Origin: Nitrosarchaeum sp.
GTDB taxonomy: Archaea > Thermoproteota > Nitrososphaeria > Nitrososphaerales > Nitrosopumilaceae
NCBI RefSeq assembly: GCF_025699065.1
Contig: NZ_JAILWF010000001.1
Coordinates: forward strand, 297,062 to 361,061
Reading direction: 5' to 3'
DNA length: 64,000 nucleotides
Part shown: one piece after another, positions 63,841 to 64,000 of the stretch
Layout: each line of letters opens with the position of its first letter
Numbering within the stretch: position 1 is the first letter of the stretch
Notes under the pieces: generated by a model
What the model saw: the letters and a program-made list of their open reading frames with translations, nothing else
What the model was told of the DNA's origin: nothing
Databases searched by the model: none
Translations under genes and position numbers: made by a program

Positions 63841-64000
63841 TTATTTTTTATTTACTACAGGTTTGTTTTGATTAGGTTTGTTTTGATTAGGTTTGTTTTG
63901 ATTAGGTTTGTTTTGATTAGGTTTGTTTTGATTAGGTTTGTTTTGATTAGGTTTGTTTTGATTAGGTTTGTTTTGATTAGGTTTGTTTTGATTAGGTTTG
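63841..64000 (-). CDS. 3' end of a gene with (KPNQN)n tail
   Basis: Minus strand, 5' end beyond the window. The frame reads repeated K-P-N-Q-N, then K-P-V-V-N-K-K and a TAA at 63843-63841. At least nine pentapeptide units are visible. The repeat unit is 15 bases, so unit number can change without shifting the frame. Asn/Gln/Pro/Lys-rich low-complexity tails are often surface-exposed or linker-like; what the main domain is cannot be seen here. Confidence 0.7.
   Translation of the reverse strand, partial: KPNQNKPNQNKPNQNKPNQNKPNQNKPNQNKPNQNKPNQNKPNQNKPVVNKK
63861..64000. repeat. Perfect 15-bp tandem repeat
   Basis: GTTTGTTTTGATTAG repeated nine times without a single change from 63861 to 63995, and a partial tenth copy to the window edge. 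On the minus strand each unit encodes K-P-N-Q-N. Perfect identity points to recent slippage or gene conversion. It has no spacers, so it is not a CRISPR. Confidence 0.98.

Noticed and set aside
63861..64000. CRISPR array
   Set aside because: The repeats are contiguous 15-mers with no spacers.

Overview
The window is a piece of an AT-rich archaeal genome that I read as an ammonia-oxidising marine Nitrosopumilus-type thaumarchaeon (Nitrososphaerota, group I.1a). The support is a linked 16S-23S rRNA operon with no tRNA in the spacer and archaeal processing stems, archaeal-type proteins (EF-1alpha, S10, Rpo12, EndA, bifunctional FBP aldolase/phosphatase, PINA-type ATPase), a J-domain/ferredoxin fusion known from Thaumarchaeota, a class III PHA synthase, and many small zinc-binding proteins. 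Many genes have a TATA-like box about 25 nt before the start codon, which suggests leaderless mRNAs. Genus assignment is inference from gene content; I ran no search.

Layout. 1-8.2 kb: GIY-YIG-like gene fragment, phosphoribosyltransferase, a polyhydroxyalkanoate (PHA) block (phaE-phaC facing two phasin-like genes and an alpha/beta hydrolase), universal stress protein, msrA, methyltransferase, RDD membrane protein, secreted acidic protein. 8.4-13.0 kb: 23S and 16S rRNA, minus strand. 13.4-24.7 kb: class III aminotransferase, TPR protein, a SHOCT-cupin-cupin-DnaJ/ferredoxin run, HIT protein, methyltransferases, a large secreted coiled-coil protein, Hsp20. 24.8-37.2 kb: core metabolism and information genes (3-hydroxyacyl-CoA dehydrogenase, rpo12-rpsJ-EF-1alpha, fbp, DNA ligase, endA) and a two-module SDR protein overlapping a hot-dog protein. 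37.2-43.9 kb: small Cys-rich proteins, membrane and exported proteins, a thermonuclease, and two gene-free stretches with strong RNA-like folds. 43.9-51.3 kb: MFS transporter, DtxR-type regulator, PINA-like ATPase, response regulator, HPt protein and histidine kinase. 51.3-58 kb: two DNA glycosylases, DedA-like protein, ABC ATPase, pentapeptide-repeat protein, KH protein and aspS. 58-64 kb: ilvB-ilvN-leuA-leuB branched-chain amino acid operon, an NTF2-like protein, and the 3' end of a gene with a perfect 15-bp tandem repeat encoding KPNQN.

How it fits together. The 3-hydroxyacyl-CoA dehydrogenase (expected in the 3-hydroxypropionate/4-hydroxybutyrate carbon-fixation cycle), the FBP aldolase/phosphatase and the PHA genes link carbon fixation, gluconeogenesis and carbon storage. 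The ilv/leu operon has a 17-bp palindrome upstream that suits an Lrp-type regulator. Five diverged copies of one small protein family (resembling DUF6659) are scattered through the window. The least explained material is a set of four predicted structured RNAs (37.5 kb and 42.27-43.0 kb), three of them with G-U wobble evidence for the transcribed strand.
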